64,000 bases of DNA from Zobellia russellii (GCF_018728565.1 NZ_JACSOI010000007.1:156742-220741), one strand, 5' to 3'; counted from the stretch's first letter, positions 37,680 to 47,118 are shown. The notes: a model not told the origin generated them from the letters alone. Numbers and translations are program-made.

Positions 37680-38954
37680 ATGAGTGATAAAAAACTGACT
37701 TTCAAAAAAAGGTTGCACATTTTAAAGCACCATTATAGGGGCAAAAAAATGGCTCCTGCATTTAATGCGTTGCACACATTTTTGTTTGCTCCAGATGAAA
37801 CCACACATTCGGGTTCTCATGTTAGGGCAGCAGATGATTTAAAGCGTACCATGAACACGGTTATTATGGCCTTGGTTCCGGTATTGCTTTTTTCAATGTT
37901 CAATGCAGGGTATCAGCATTATTCGGCTATTAACGGTTTTCCTGCGGAATTTTCGTTAATGAACGATTTTCTTACTTGGGACAATTTCTGGATCGGAATT
38001 ATAAAAGTACTTCCGTTAGTAGTTGTATCCTACGGGGTAGGTCTGTTGATCGAATTTATTTTTGCCGTTATTAAAGGCCATGAGGTAGAGGAAGGTTACT
38101 TGGTTACTGGTATGTTGGTACCGTTGATCGTTCCTATTGATACACCACTTTGGATGTTGGCTGTAGCCGTAGTCTTTGGTGTGGTAATCGGTAAAGAAGT
38201 ATTTGGTGGTACGGGAATGAACATTCTTAACCCAGCGTTGACGATTAGGGCTTTCTTGTTCTTTGCTTATCCTACTTGGATGAGTGGAGATAAAGTTTGG
38301 GTCTATGAAGCTGTTGAGCGTGCTGGTGGCCCAGATGCTATTTCAGGTGAAACTATATTAGGATATTTAGCACAGAATAAAGGGGCGGAAATGTCGTATT
38401 CTATCTCTGATATGTTCTTTGGTTTTATTCCTGGTTCAGTAGGTGAAACTTCAACATTCTTGATTCTTTTAGGAGGGTTGTTCTTGATCTTTAGTAAAAT
38501 TGCTAGCTGGCGTATTATGTTAAGTGCCGTTATAGGTTCTTTGGTAATGGGCTTGATATTTAACGGCGTAGTTGATGCAGGTTGGATTGGAGAAACCAGT
38601 AAATTTTACGGATTAATGAGTTTTGATTTCTGGCAGCATCTTATTGTTGGTGGTTTGGCTTTTGGTATTGTCTATATGGCAACCGATCCGGTTACGGGTG
38701 CACAGACCAACCGTGGTAAGTGGTTTTACGGTTTCTTTATCGGTTTCCTTTCGGTAATGATCCGTGTATTTAACCCCGCGTATCCAGAAGGTGTTTTCTT
38801 AGCGATTCTCTTAATGAACGTATTTGCACCAACAATTGACCATTATGTGGTTCGTGGAAACGTAAAACGTAGAATGAAACGATTGAAAAATGCAACCATC
38901 TTGCCAAAAGATTCAGCTGGCAAGGCAAATGAACTTCACGCAGAAACCGTATAA
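37680..38954 (+). CDS. nqrB: Na+-translocating NADH:quinone reductase subunit B
   Basis: 424 aa integral membrane subunit of the RnfD/NqrB family. The first 50 residues are cytoplasmic, followed by about ten helices, including LLIEFIFAVIKGHEVEEGYLVTGMLVPL. SGETILGYL carries the Thr expected to be linked to FMN by ApbE, and MATDPVTGAQTNRGKWFYG is the second family signature. ApbE is encoded downstream. It is an essential part of the sodium channel. Confidence 0.97.
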   Translation: MSDKKLTFKKRLHILKHHYRGKKMAPAFNALHTFLFAPDETTHSGSHVRAADDLKRTMNTVIMALVPVLLFSMFNAGYQHYSAINGFPAEFSLMNDFLTWDNFWIGIIKVLPLVVVSYGVGLLIEFIFAVIKGHEVEEGYLVTGMLVPLIVPIDTPLWMLAVAVVFGVVIGKEVFGGTGMNILNPALTIRAFLFFAYPTWMSGDKVWVYEAVERAGGPDAISGETILGYLAQNKGAEMSYSISDMFFGFIPGSVGETSTFLILLGGLFLIFSKIASWRIMLSAVIGSLVMGLIFNGVVDAGWIGETSKFYGLMSFDFWQHLIVGGLAFGIVYMATDPVTGAQTNRGKWFYGFFIGFLSVMIRVFNPAYPEGVFLAILLMNVFAPTIDHYVVRGNVKRRMKRLKNATILPKDSAGKANELHAETV

Positions 38955-38956
38955 TC

Positions 38957-39706
38957 ATGGCAATCAATACAGATAAAAATTCATACACCGTTATTTTTGC
39001 TGCCGTTATGGTAGTGATCGTAGGGTCTATTCTTGCTTTTATGTCCTCGAGCTTAAAAGATAGAATTACCGAGAACGAACGGTTCGAAAAACAACAGAAC
39101 ATTCTTTATGCCATGGGCGTAAACGATAATGTTGATGAGGGTAGTGTAAATTTTGTTTCGACCGATAAGGTAGAGGGAGAGTTTAAAAACTATATTAAAG
39201 AGCAGTTGGTTATTGAAGGTGATAAAATCACTGAAAATGATGAAGCTTATTTAATAGACATGAAAAAGCAAATGGCAATCGCTGGAAAAGGCGAGACCCC
39301 TAAGCTTCCTTTAATGATAGGAGAGAAGGATGGTAAAAAATACTACATCATTCCTATGTACGGAAAAGGGCTTTGGGATGCTATTTGGGGCTTTATTGCT
39401 TTGGATGATAAAATGGTTGTGCAAGGTGTTTACTTTGATCACAAGGGGGAAACTCCAGGTTTGGGTGCAAACATCAAGCAACGTTATTTTATGGATGACT
39501 TCACAGGAGAAAGCATTCTTAAAGGAACTGAATATGCCGGTATTGCTGTTGCAAAGGGTAATAATGACCCGTTGAACAATACTAAGGATGATAATGAAGT
39601 AGATGCTTTAGCTGGAGCCACAATTACTGGTAACGGTGTTTCTGCTATGATCAAAGAGAGTCTAAATCTCTATAAAGACTATTTAAAAACCGTTAGCGCA
39701 AAATAA
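38957..39706 (+). CDS. nqrC: Na+-translocating NADH:quinone reductase subunit C
   Basis: 249 aa. One N-terminal helix (TVIFAAVMVVIVGSILAFM) anchors a periplasmic FMN-binding domain. The flavinylation motif is AGATITGNGV near the C-terminus, in which the second Thr of GATIT would carry FMN. FDHKGETPGLGANI is the family's other signature. It sits 2 bp after nqrB and ends 1 bp before nqrD. Confidence 0.97.
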   Translation: MAINTDKNSYTVIFAAVMVVIVGSILAFMSSSLKDRITENERFEKQQNILYAMGVNDNVDEGSVNFVSTDKVEGEFKNYIKEQLVIEGDKITENDEAYLIDMKKQMAIAGKGETPKLPLMIGEKDGKKYYIIPMYGKGLWDAIWGFIALDDKMVVQGVYFDHKGETPGLGANIKQRYFMDDFTGESILKGTEYAGIAVAKGNNDPLNNTKDDNEVDALAGATITGNGVSAMIKESLNLYKDYLKTVSAK

Positions 39707-39707
39707 T

Positions 39708-40355
39708 ATGGCACTATTAACAAAAAAAGATACAAGTTTAATAACGGATCCGTTAGCGGATAATAACCCGATTACTATTCAAGTATTGGGTATCTGTTCC
39801 GCCTTGGCAATTACCGCCGAACTAAAAGCTTCGATTGTAATGGCTGTTGCTGTAATGTTCGTTTTGGGCTTAGGTAACGTGGTCATCTCTTTAATGAGAA
39901 ATGTTATTCCTTCAAAAATTAGGATTATCGTACAGTTAATTGTAGTTGCTACTTTGGTGATTGTTGTTGATCAAGTGCTTAAGGCTTTTGCTTACGAGCT
40001 TAGTAAAACCTTATCCGTATTCGTTGGTTTAATTATTACTAATTGTATTATCATGGGACGTTTTGAAGCTTTTGCTTTGGCTAACGGTCCATGGAAATCC
40101 TTTTTGGATGGTATAGGAAATTCACTGGGATACGGTGTTATTTTAATAATCGTAGGTTTTTTCAGGGAGCTTTTAGGTTCAGGAACTCTTTTAGGGTATA
40201 AAGTTTTAGGTGATCCAATTGCCAAAACCGGATTATACGCAACAGGCTATGAGAACAACGGATTTATGATTATTCCACCGGCAGCACTTATTGTTGTGGG
40301 TATTATCATATGGGTACAGCGCTCAAGGAATCCTGCACTTGTAGAAGATAATTAA
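39708..40355 (+). CDS. nqrD: Na+-translocating NADH:quinone reductase subunit D
   Basis: 215 aa, six-helix membrane subunit homologous to RnfE. Motifs include NPITIQVLGICSALAITAELKAS (half-site with the Cys that may hold an intramembrane iron centre), VGLIITNCIIMGRFEAFA and GFFRELLGSGTLLGYKV. Together with NqrE it forms an inverted pair that shares this Cys-ligated cluster. Confidence 0.97.
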   Translation: MALLTKKDTSLITDPLADNNPITIQVLGICSALAITAELKASIVMAVAVMFVLGLGNVVISLMRNVIPSKIRIIVQLIVVATLVIVVDQVLKAFAYELSKTLSVFVGLIITNCIIMGRFEAFALANGPWKSFLDGIGNSLGYGVILIIVGFFRELLGSGTLLGYKVLGDPIAKTGLYATGYENNGFMIIPPAALIVVGIIIWVQRSRNPALVEDN

Positions 40356-40376
40356 TTAAGGCAAAAAGATAGAATT

Positions 40377-41123
40377 ATGTTAGAGCATATAGAATTATTT
40401 TTTAAATCCATCTTTATAGATAACATGGTATTTGCCGTGTTCTTGGGGATGTGTTCTTACCTAGCGGTTTCCAAAAAAGTAGCTACTGCCGTAGGTTTAG
40501 GGGCGGCTGTAATCTTTGTACTTGCTGTTACCGTACCGTTGAACTGGTTGTTAGATCAATATCTATTGAGAGATGGTGCTTTGGTATGGTTAGGGCCTGA
40601 ATATGCAGATTACAATTTGAGCTTTCTTTCGTTTATTCTCTTTATCGCAACCATTGCAACAATGGTTCAATTGGTAGAAATTGTAGTAGAAAAGTTTTCT
40701 CCATCATTATATAACTCATTGGGTATTTTCTTGCCATTAATTGCGGTAAACTGCGCTATTTTGGGTGGTTCTCTGTTCATGCAGGCAAGGGATATTCAAA
40801 CTTTAGGTCTGGCACTTAATTATGGTGTTAGTTCTGGTATTGGTTGGTTCCTGGCTATTTTGGCCATAGCTGCTATTCGTGAGAAAATTAGATATTCAAA
40901 TGTACCCGCTCCGTTAAGAGGCTTGGGTATTACATTTATCATTACAGGTTTAATGGGTATCGGTTTTCAAAGTTTTGGAGGTATGTTAACTGGAGGTGAC
41001 GATGCTGCTCCTGTGGAGGAACAACGTATGGATTACGATAAGGTATCCGAAAATAAAGAGAAAGAAAATAAAGAAGAGATCGATAGTAAAGAGGTCTCTT
41101 ATAACGACGCCATAAACAAATAG
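40377..41123 (+). CDS. nqrE: Na+-translocating NADH:quinone reductase subunit E with charged C-terminal tail
   Basis: 248 aa. The first ~205 residues match the six-helix NqrE/RnfA core (VFAVFLGMCSYLAVSKKVATAVGLG; FLPLIAVNCAILGGSLFM; PLRGLGITFIITGLMGIGFQSFGG). The remaining ~43 residues form an acidic/Lys-rich cytosolic tail (EKENKEEIDSKEVSYNDAINK) that is absent from the ~198-aa Vibrio subunit. Reading frame is intact and nqrF starts 2 bp later. Confidence 0.96.
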   Translation: MLEHIELFFKSIFIDNMVFAVFLGMCSYLAVSKKVATAVGLGAAVIFVLAVTVPLNWLLDQYLLRDGALVWLGPEYADYNLSFLSFILFIATIATMVQLVEIVVEKFSPSLYNSLGIFLPLIAVNCAILGGSLFMQARDIQTLGLALNYGVSSGIGWFLAILAIAAIREKIRYSNVPAPLRGLGITFIITGLMGIGFQSFGGMLTGGDDAAPVEEQRMDYDKVSENKEKENKEEIDSKEVSYNDAINK

Positions 41124-41125
41124 AT

Positions 41126-42433
41126 ATGCTATTAGCTACAAGCACTGGAGGAACGATTTTAATTACCGTTGTCGCCTTTATGATACTATTGATGGTATTG
41201 GTGGCCCTTTTATTGTTCACCAAAGAAAAACTGTCTCCATCAGGACCGGTTACCATTACAATAAACGGAGAAAAGAAAATAGAAGTTGGTTCGGGAAGTT
41301 CGTTACTTTCAACCTTAGGTAACCAAAAAGTATTTTTACCATCTGCCTGTGGTGGAGGTGGTACTTGTATTCAGTGCGAGTGTCACGTTCTTTCGGGAGG
41401 TGGAGAAGCACTTCCTACTGAGACACCTCACTTCTCTAAAAGAGAATTGAACGCTGGTGCTCGTTTGGCCTGTCAGGTAAAAGTAAAGCAGGACATGGAA
41501 ATTACCATTCCTGAAGAGGTATTCGGTATTAAGAAATGGCCGGCTAAAGTAGTGCGTAATTATAACGTTGCTTCTTTTATTAAGGAATTTGTAGTAGAGA
41601 TTCCAGAGGATATGGGTTACAAAGCTGGTGGTTACATCCAGATTGAAATTCCAGAATGTGAGGTAAAATATGCGGATATAGATATTACTGCACACCCGGA
41701 AGAACACGAGACTCCGGATAAATTCCAAGCCGAATGGGACAAGTTTAACCTTTGGCCATTGGTTATGAAAAACCCGGAAACGGTTGAAAGAGCCTATTCC
41801 ATGGCTTCTTTTCCAGCAGAAGGTAGAGAGATTATGTTGAACGTACGTATTGCTACGCCACCATGGGATCGTGCTAAAAATGGATGGATGGATGTAAACC
41901 CAGGTATTGCTTCGTCATACATTTTTAACCTTAAGCCTGGTGATGACTGTACTATTTCCGGTCCTTATGGTGAGTTCTTTATCAATGAGTCTGATTCAGA
42001 AATGTTATACGTAGGTGGAGGTGCAGGTATGGCCCCAATGCGTTCTCATTTATATCACTTGTTCAAAACATTAAAGACCAATAGAAAAGTTACCTATTGG
42101 TACGGTGGTCGTTCAAAAAGAGAGTTGTTCTATTTGGATCATTTTTATAAGCTTGAAGAAGAATTTCCAAACTTTAAGTTCTACCTAGCATTGTCCGAAC
42201 CGTTAGAAGAGGATAATTGGAAGGTTAAGGAGAACATAGATGCTCCTGGAGATGGTTTTGTAGGTTTCATTCACAACTGTGTTATTGACAACTACTTAAG
42301 CCACCATGAGTCACCAGAAGATATTGAATTGTATTTCTGTGGTCCTCCATTGATGAACAAAGCTGTGCAAAAAATGGGTGAAGACTTTGGTATTCCCGAT
42401 GAGCACATCCGCTTTGATGATTTCGGTGGATAA
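41126..42433 (+). CDS. nqrF: Na+-translocating NADH:quinone reductase subunit F
   Basis: 435 aa NADH-oxidising subunit. One N-terminal membrane helix is followed by a [2Fe-2S] ferredoxin domain (CGGGGTCIQCECHVL and the later Cys of RLACQVKV), an FAD domain (AYSMASFPAEGREI) and an NADH domain (YVGGGAGMAPMRSHLYHL; ELYFCGPPLMNKAV). It is where electrons enter the complex. Last gene of the six-gene set before a strong terminator. Confidence 0.97.
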   Translation: MLLATSTGGTILITVVAFMILLMVLVALLLFTKEKLSPSGPVTITINGEKKIEVGSGSSLLSTLGNQKVFLPSACGGGGTCIQCECHVLSGGGEALPTETPHFSKRELNAGARLACQVKVKQDMEITIPEEVFGIKKWPAKVVRNYNVASFIKEFVVEIPEDMGYKAGGYIQIEIPECEVKYADIDITAHPEEHETPDKFQAEWDKFNLWPLVMKNPETVERAYSMASFPAEGREIMLNVRIATPPWDRAKNGWMDVNPGIASSYIFNLKPGDDCTISGPYGEFFINESDSEMLYVGGGAGMAPMRSHLYHLFKTLKTNRKVTYWYGGRSKRELFYLDHFYKLEEEFPNFKFYLALSEPLEEDNWKVKENIDAPGDGFVGFIHNCVIDNYLSHHESPEDIELYFCGPPLMNKAVQKMGEDFGIPDEHIRFDDFGG

Positions 42434-42496
42434 TACGATTTTTATTGTCAAAGGAGTTCAGGTTGAATCTGACTCCCGAGCAAAACGAATAAATAG

Positions 42497-42527
42497 AAAA
42501 ACCGATGTTTACGCATCGGTTTTTTTT
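42497..42527 (+). terminator. Intrinsic terminator after nqrF
   Basis: AAACCGATG and CATCGGTTT form a 9-bp stem with a 6-base loop, followed by eight T on the plus strand, 65 bp after the nqrF stop. The companion and apbE genes therefore need read-through or their own promoter. Confidence 0.88.
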
Positions 42528-42547
42528 GATCTAATCTTTCTAGCGTT

Positions 42548-42916
42548 ATGGGAAAACCATTAACTGAGCGTGAACTGCATAACCTAGCCATGAATATTGT
42601 AGGCAAGGAGCTTGAGGCACAAGGGTATGATTTTATGGGAGTCAATAGCGAACCTAAAAGGAATCCGCAGTTTGTTTGTCTAAAGGATAAAATATTGCAT
42701 TTTATTGTGGTGCGTCATGTACCATATCCACAAAATCCTCATGTGTATGATGAGGCTCTTATGTTAAAAATGAAGAACCATGCGAACAAGCACGAAGCCA
42801 GGACTTATTACGCTGGTGTGGGACTTTCTAATGCTGAGAATCCAGAATTGCCGGTGTATTTGAATGAGCCTTATGCTGTGGATTATATCGGTTTAATTGA
42901 AATAAAGGATGAATAG
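42548..42916 (+). CDS. Conserved hypothetical protein next to nqr
   Basis: 122 aa soluble protein with no signal peptide or membrane helix (MGKPLTERELHNLAMNIVGKELEAQGYDFMGVNSE... FIVVRHVPYPQ). I recall homologues beside nqrF in other flavobacteria, often mislabelled as an NqrF subunit, but it has none of the NqrF cofactor motifs. Its 3' end overlaps apbE by 8 bp, so it is linked to flavin transfer rather than electron entry. Function unknown. Confidence 0.8.
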   Translation: MGKPLTERELHNLAMNIVGKELEAQGYDFMGVNSEPKRNPQFVCLKDKILHFIVVRHVPYPQNPHVYDEALMLKMKNHANKHEARTYYAGVGLSNAENPELPVYLNEPYAVDYIGLIEIKDE

Positions 42917-43919
42917 ATTTTTAGTTTTTTTTGGCATGTTGTTGTTATGCTCCTGTGGAGGCAATCCAGCCGGCATGGTGCGAAATGAAAGTTCCGGTGC
43001 TGCCCTAGGAACTTCCTATAACCTAATATTCCTGTCCAAGGAAAATCTGGACCTTCAAAAGCAGGTAGACTCCGTTTTTGACGTTATTAATCATTCATTA
43101 TCTACATATATTCCAGTTTCGGACATATCTAAGATCAATAAAGGCGATTCTACTTTGGTTGTTGATCATATGTTCAAAGAGGTTTTTGAGCTCTCACAGG
43201 AAGTGTATGGAGCTACAAACGGGTATTTTGACCCTACTGTAGGTACACTGGTAAACGCTTGGGGTTTTGGGCCTGGCAAGCAAATTCAGATGGATAGCAC
43301 CCGTGTGGATAGTTTGTTGCAATATGTGGGGCTTGATAAAGTGGAACTTACAGCAGAAAATAGAATAAAAAAATCCGACCCTAACATCTACTTTGATTTC
43401 AATGCAATTGCAAAAGGATATTCAATAGATCGATTGGCAAAGTTAATGGACGCAAATGGAATTGATAATTATCTGTTGGAAGTAGGAGGGGAGCTGGTAG
43501 CAAAGGGTCAAAATCAAATAAAGCATAAGCCTTGGATTGTTGGCATTGATGACCCAACGGTTGAAAATGAAAGAAAGTTAAAGGCAACTATCCGATTAGA
43601 GAACAGGGCCTTGGCGTCATCTGGGAATTACAGGCATTTTAGAAAAGACCCGGTCACCGGATTCAAGTATGTACATACTATTGACCCTATAACGGGTTTT
43701 ACCAAAAATGCCAATACACTTGCGGCTACGGTTCTTGCGGATAATTGTGCTAAGGCAGATGCTTTTGCTACTTCGTTCATGGCTATGGATTTGGACCAGG
43801 TGTCCAAAGTATTGACCCTTAATCCCGAACTTGAGGCTTATCTTATTTTTATAAATGAAAAAGGGGAAACAGATGAGTTTATGAGTCCTGGCTTTAAAGA
43901 GTTGGTGACCAAGAATTAA
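42909..43919 (+). CDS. apbE: FAD:protein FMN transferase ApbE
   Basis: 336 aa lipoprotein (signal MNRFLVFFGMLLLCSC). It attaches FMN to the Thr residues of NqrB and NqrC in the periplasm. Motifs are GAALGTSYNLIF, NAWGFGPGKQIQMD, FDFNAIAKGYSIDRLAKLMD, LLEVGGELVAKG, ALASSGNYRHF, and THTIDPITG-like YVHTIDPITGFTKNANTLAATVLADNCAKADAFAT with the Mg-binding Asp. Location after the nqr operon explains its client proteins. The stop codon is shared, in antisense, with the next gene. Confidence 0.95.
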   Translation: MNRFLVFFGMLLLCSCGGNPAGMVRNESSGAALGTSYNLIFLSKENLDLQKQVDSVFDVINHSLSTYIPVSDISKINKGDSTLVVDHMFKEVFELSQEVYGATNGYFDPTVGTLVNAWGFGPGKQIQMDSTRVDSLLQYVGLDKVELTAENRIKKSDPNIYFDFNAIAKGYSIDRLAKLMDANGIDNYLLEVGGELVAKGQNQIKHKPWIVGIDDPTVENERKLKATIRLENRALASSGNYRHFRKDPVTGFKYVHTIDPITGFTKNANTLAATVLADNCAKADAFATSFMAMDLDQVSKVLTLNPELEAYLIFINEKGETDEFMSPGFKELVTKN

Positions 43920-44686
43920 AGTGTTTTTTTGACTAAGGGGATTATTTCGCCTTTGGCCAAACGATACCTATCAATGGTTTCGGGAGAAAGGGTGGCTGTG
44001 TAATCTACTTCCTCCACAATAAAACCAATACTTCTCAATTTTTCAAAATAATCCCAGCCGTAAATGCGTACGTGATCATATTGTCCAAATATTTTGGTGC
44101 GCTCTTTTTTATCGGTAATGGAATCGTCTTCAAATGTGGTTTCGCGTTCTAGATCCTGAGGGATTTGCAATATGGCCCATCCGTCTTTTTTTAATACACG
44201 GTATAGTTCTTGCATAGCTTTTGTATCGTCCGGAATGTGCTCAAGTACGTGGTTGCAAAGAATTACATCAAAGGAATTGTCCTCAAAAGGAAGATTGCAA
44301 ATATCCGCTTTTACATCTGCCAAAGGAGATAAAAGATCGGTAGTTATGTACTCTAAGTTTTTAAGTTTTCTGAAACGTTTATAAAAAGCCTGCTCAGGTG
44401 CAAAGTGAAGCACCTTTAGTCTCTTGGTAAAGAAATTAGTTTCGTTTTTTAGATAGAGCCATAACAGCCGATGTCTTTCTAAGGATAAAGTAAAAGGAGA
44501 CAGTACATTCTCTCTAGGGCTTTCATATCCATAGGGTAGAAAACTCTTGAATTTTTTACCGTCAATAGGGTCCTCATAACGATTTCCGCGCATCCATAAA
44601 CCCAATAAAGGCCTCACCAGGTAACTTAGTTTAATAAGTAAGGGCCTAGGAACGGCATTTAGAATAAACTTGAAAATTTTGGACAC
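43916..44686 (-). CDS. Class I SAM-dependent methyltransferase
   Basis: 256 aa. It has the methyltransferase core: LKVLHFAPEQAFYKRF, DLLSPLADVKADICNLPFEDNSFDVILCNHVLEHIPDD and WAILQIPQDLERETTFEDD. The N-terminus has a basic hydrophobic stretch (IPRPLLIKLSYLVRPLLGLWM-like) that may associate with the membrane. The resemblance is to the SAM-binding proteins of surface-polysaccharide loci, but no such genes are nearby. Substrate unknown. Its stop overlaps the apbE stop in the palindrome TTAA. Confidence 0.85.
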   Translation of the reverse strand: MSKIFKFILNAVPRPLLIKLSYLVRPLLGLWMRGNRYEDPIDGKKFKSFLPYGYESPRENVLSPFTLSLERHRLLWLYLKNETNFFTKRLKVLHFAPEQAFYKRFRKLKNLEYITTDLLSPLADVKADICNLPFEDNSFDVILCNHVLEHIPDDTKAMQELYRVLKKDGWAILQIPQDLERETTFEDDSITDKKERTKIFGQYDHVRIYGWDYFEKLRSIGFIVEEVDYTATLSPETIDRYRLAKGEIIPLVKKTL

Positions 44687-44728
44687 CTATTACATCAATT
44701 AGCACAAATTAGCTTTGTTCACCCTAAA

Positions 44729-45547
44729 TTAAAGAACCAATTTTTCCTTTCGGAAATTGTCTTCTTCATCAGTTTCAATGCCTAAAGCATCGTAAATGTA
44801 CTGATATGTAGAGAGCAATTCAGGTTTGCCATCAACAATAGCCACATTGTGCTCAAAGTGCGCGCTTGGTTTGCCATCTGCAGTTAAGATGGTCCAACCG
44901 TCCTTAAGCTGTTTTATACGTCTGGTTCCCATATTGATCATAGGTTCAATAGCTACTACCAGACCTTCCTTAAATTGCTTGCCGCGGCCTCGTTTACCGT
45001 AGTTGGGCATTTCCGGGCCTTCATGCAATGATTTGCCCAAACCATGTCCTACCAACTCACGAACAACACCGTACCCGTGGTTCTCACAGTAATTCTGAAT
45101 AGCAAAAGCAACATCGCCAACGCGGTTACCAGCCTTAAATTCTGATATACCAAGGTATAAGGATTCTTTGGTTACTTTCAAAAGTTTTGCGGTTTCCGGT
45201 GCAATTTCACCAACAGGGAAGGTGTAGGCATGATCACCATAGTATCCGTTTTTTAGTGCACCACAATCCACAGAAATTATATCGCCTTCTTTTAAAGGTT
45301 CTGCATTAGGTATACCGTGAACCACTTGAGCGTTGGGGCTCATGTTTAGTGTATTCGGAAAATCGTACATACCTAAGAAACCTGGTTCAGCGCCCTGTTC
45401 CCTGATAAAATCTTCTGCTAGTTTATCAAGATATAGGGCGTTGACACCTGGTTTGATTTCCGATGCCAGCATGCCCAAAGTTTTTGATACGACTAAGGCG
45501 CTTTCACGCATTAGTTCTATTTCCTCGGGTGTTTTTAATTTGATCAT
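44729..45547 (-). CDS. map: Methionine aminopeptidase type I
   Basis: 272 aa. It removes the initiator methionine. Pita-bread fold motifs are SPNAQVVHGIPNAEPLKEGDIISVDCGALKNGYYGDHAYTFPVGE (metal Asp pair), VVRELVGHGLGKSLHEGPEMPNYG (His) and EGLVVAIEPMINMG (Glu). The C-terminus extends about 15 charged residues beyond the E. coli enzyme. It lies 32 bp downstream of gpmI on the minus strand, and a box TACCTTTG (45553-45560) is just before its start. Confidence 0.96.
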   Translation of the reverse strand: MIKLKTPEEIELMRESALVVSKTLGMLASEIKPGVNALYLDKLAEDFIREQGAEPGFLGMYDFPNTLNMSPNAQVVHGIPNAEPLKEGDIISVDCGALKNGYYGDHAYTFPVGEIAPETAKLLKVTKESLYLGISEFKAGNRVGDVAFAIQNYCENHGYGVVRELVGHGLGKSLHEGPEMPNYGKRGRGKQFKEGLVVAIEPMINMGTRRIKQLKDGWTILTADGKPSAHFEHNVAIVDGKPELLSTYQYIYDALGIETDEEDNFRKEKLVL

Positions 45548-45579
45548 AGCGGCAAAGGTAAAAATAATTGATGTATTCT

Positions 45580-47097
45580 TTATACAAGAGCTTCTCTTGT
45601 CATTAATTCCGGTTGTGGTACGCCCAGTAATTTCAAAATGGTTGGGGCAATATCACCTAAAACACCATCTTTAATTTCTTTTATATCCTTATCAACCAAG
45701 ATTAATGGAACCGGATTAGTGGTGTGTGCGGTGTTAGGGCTACCATCTGGGTTGACCATAGTTTCGCAGTTACCGTGATCAGCTATAACAATAGATGTAT
45801 AGCCGTTTTCAAGACCTGTAGTTACAACCGCTTTGGCACATTCATCTACTACTTCGCAAGCTTTGATGGCGGCAGACATAACACCTGTATGCCCTACCAT
45901 ATCCGGATTGGCAAAGTTCAGGCAAACAAAATCTACCTCGCCTTTTTTCAGTTCGGGAATAATAGCGTCCCTAATCTCATAAGCGCTCATTTCCGGTTTT
46001 AAATCGTATGTAGCAACCTTTGGAGAAGGACATAATAGGCGCTGTTCACCATTAAAAGGTTCCTCACGTCCACCATTAAAGAAAAAGGTAACGTGTGGGT
46101 ATTTTTCGGTCTCTGCAATACGTATTTGCTTCTTGTTGGCTCTTTCTAAGACTTCACCAAGAGTATCTTCAATATTTGCTTTGTCATAAACCACATGAAC
46201 ACCGTTGTAAGAAGCATCATAGTTGGTTAAAGTAACGTAGTACAGTTTTAGTTTGTGCATGTTCTGTTCATGCATATCTGTTTGGCTCAATACCTCAGTA
46301 AGTTCTCGGCCACGATCTGTTCTGAAATTAAAGAAAATAACCACATCATCTTCCGTGATTTTAGCAACTGGGTTCCCGTTACTATCGGTCATGACAATAG
46401 GCTCTATAAATTCATCGGTAATATCGTTATCGTAATTTTCTTGCATTTTAGCAGCAATGTCCGTAGTCTTTTCGCCTTCGGCATTTACCATAACATCGTA
46501 TGCTTTTTTTACGCGTTCCCAACGTTTATCACGGTCCATAGCAAAATATCTTCCCACTACAGAGGCTAATTGGGCATTTTTATCGGCGCCAAATGCACTA
46601 AGTTCGGTCAAGAATTTTTTCCCGCTCTTGGGGTCAACATCCCTACCATCCGTAAAGGCATGAACGTACATGTTTTTTACCCCGGACTCATTACCGGCTT
46701 CAATAAGACCTTTTATGTGGTTTATGTGACTGTGAACACCGCCATCACTTACCAAACCTAAGAAATGTACAGGCTTGTTGTTTTCTTTTGCATAGGTGAA
46801 AGCATCCTTTAGGACCTTCTCATCCTTTAAAGTGTTTTCCTTTACGGCCAAGTTAATTTTTGCCAAATCTTGATATACGATACGGCCGGCACCTAGGTTC
46901 ATATGACCTACTTCGCTATTTCCCATCTGACCTTCTGGAAGGCCAACGTTCATACCATCCGTAAGAAGGTTTGCGTTTGGATAGTCTTTATATAGGGAAT
47001 CAACAAATGGAGTATTTGCATTATCTACGGCGGAGACTTCGGGATTGGGTGATTTGCCCCAACCATCAAGAATCATAAGTATTACTTTTTTGTTCAT
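45580..47097 (-). CDS. gpmI: 2,3-bisphosphoglycerate-independent phosphoglycerate mutase
   Basis: 505 aa manganese-dependent enzyme of glycolysis. It has the alkaline-phosphatase fold: ILDGWGKSPNPEVSAVDNANTP, the phosphorylated Ser in GQMGNSEVGHMNLGAGR, HFLGLVSDGGVHSHINH, FFNFRTDRGREL, PHVTFFFNGGREEPF, NFANPDMVGHTG and SIVIADHGNCETM. Normal length. It has the best-formed promoter in the window. Confidence 0.97.
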   Translation of the reverse strand: MNKKVILMILDGWGKSPNPEVSAVDNANTPFVDSLYKDYPNANLLTDGMNVGLPEGQMGNSEVGHMNLGAGRIVYQDLAKINLAVKENTLKDEKVLKDAFTYAKENNKPVHFLGLVSDGGVHSHINHIKGLIEAGNESGVKNMYVHAFTDGRDVDPKSGKKFLTELSAFGADKNAQLASVVGRYFAMDRDKRWERVKKAYDVMVNAEGEKTTDIAAKMQENYDNDITDEFIEPIVMTDSNGNPVAKITEDDVVIFFNFRTDRGRELTEVLSQTDMHEQNMHKLKLYYVTLTNYDASYNGVHVVYDKANIEDTLGEVLERANKKQIRIAETEKYPHVTFFFNGGREEPFNGEQRLLCPSPKVATYDLKPEMSAYEIRDAIIPELKKGEVDFVCLNFANPDMVGHTGVMSAAIKACEVVDECAKAVVTTGLENGYTSIVIADHGNCETMVNPDGSPNTAHTTNPVPLILVDKDIKEIKDGVLGDIAPTILKLLGVPQPELMTREALV

Positions 47098-47118
47098 GGC
47101 TATGATAAATTAGATTTT

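Noticed and set aside
42548..42916. Calling the 122-aa gene an NqrF subunit
   Set aside because: It lacks the ferredoxin, FAD and NADH motifs that the true NqrF at 41126-42433 contains.
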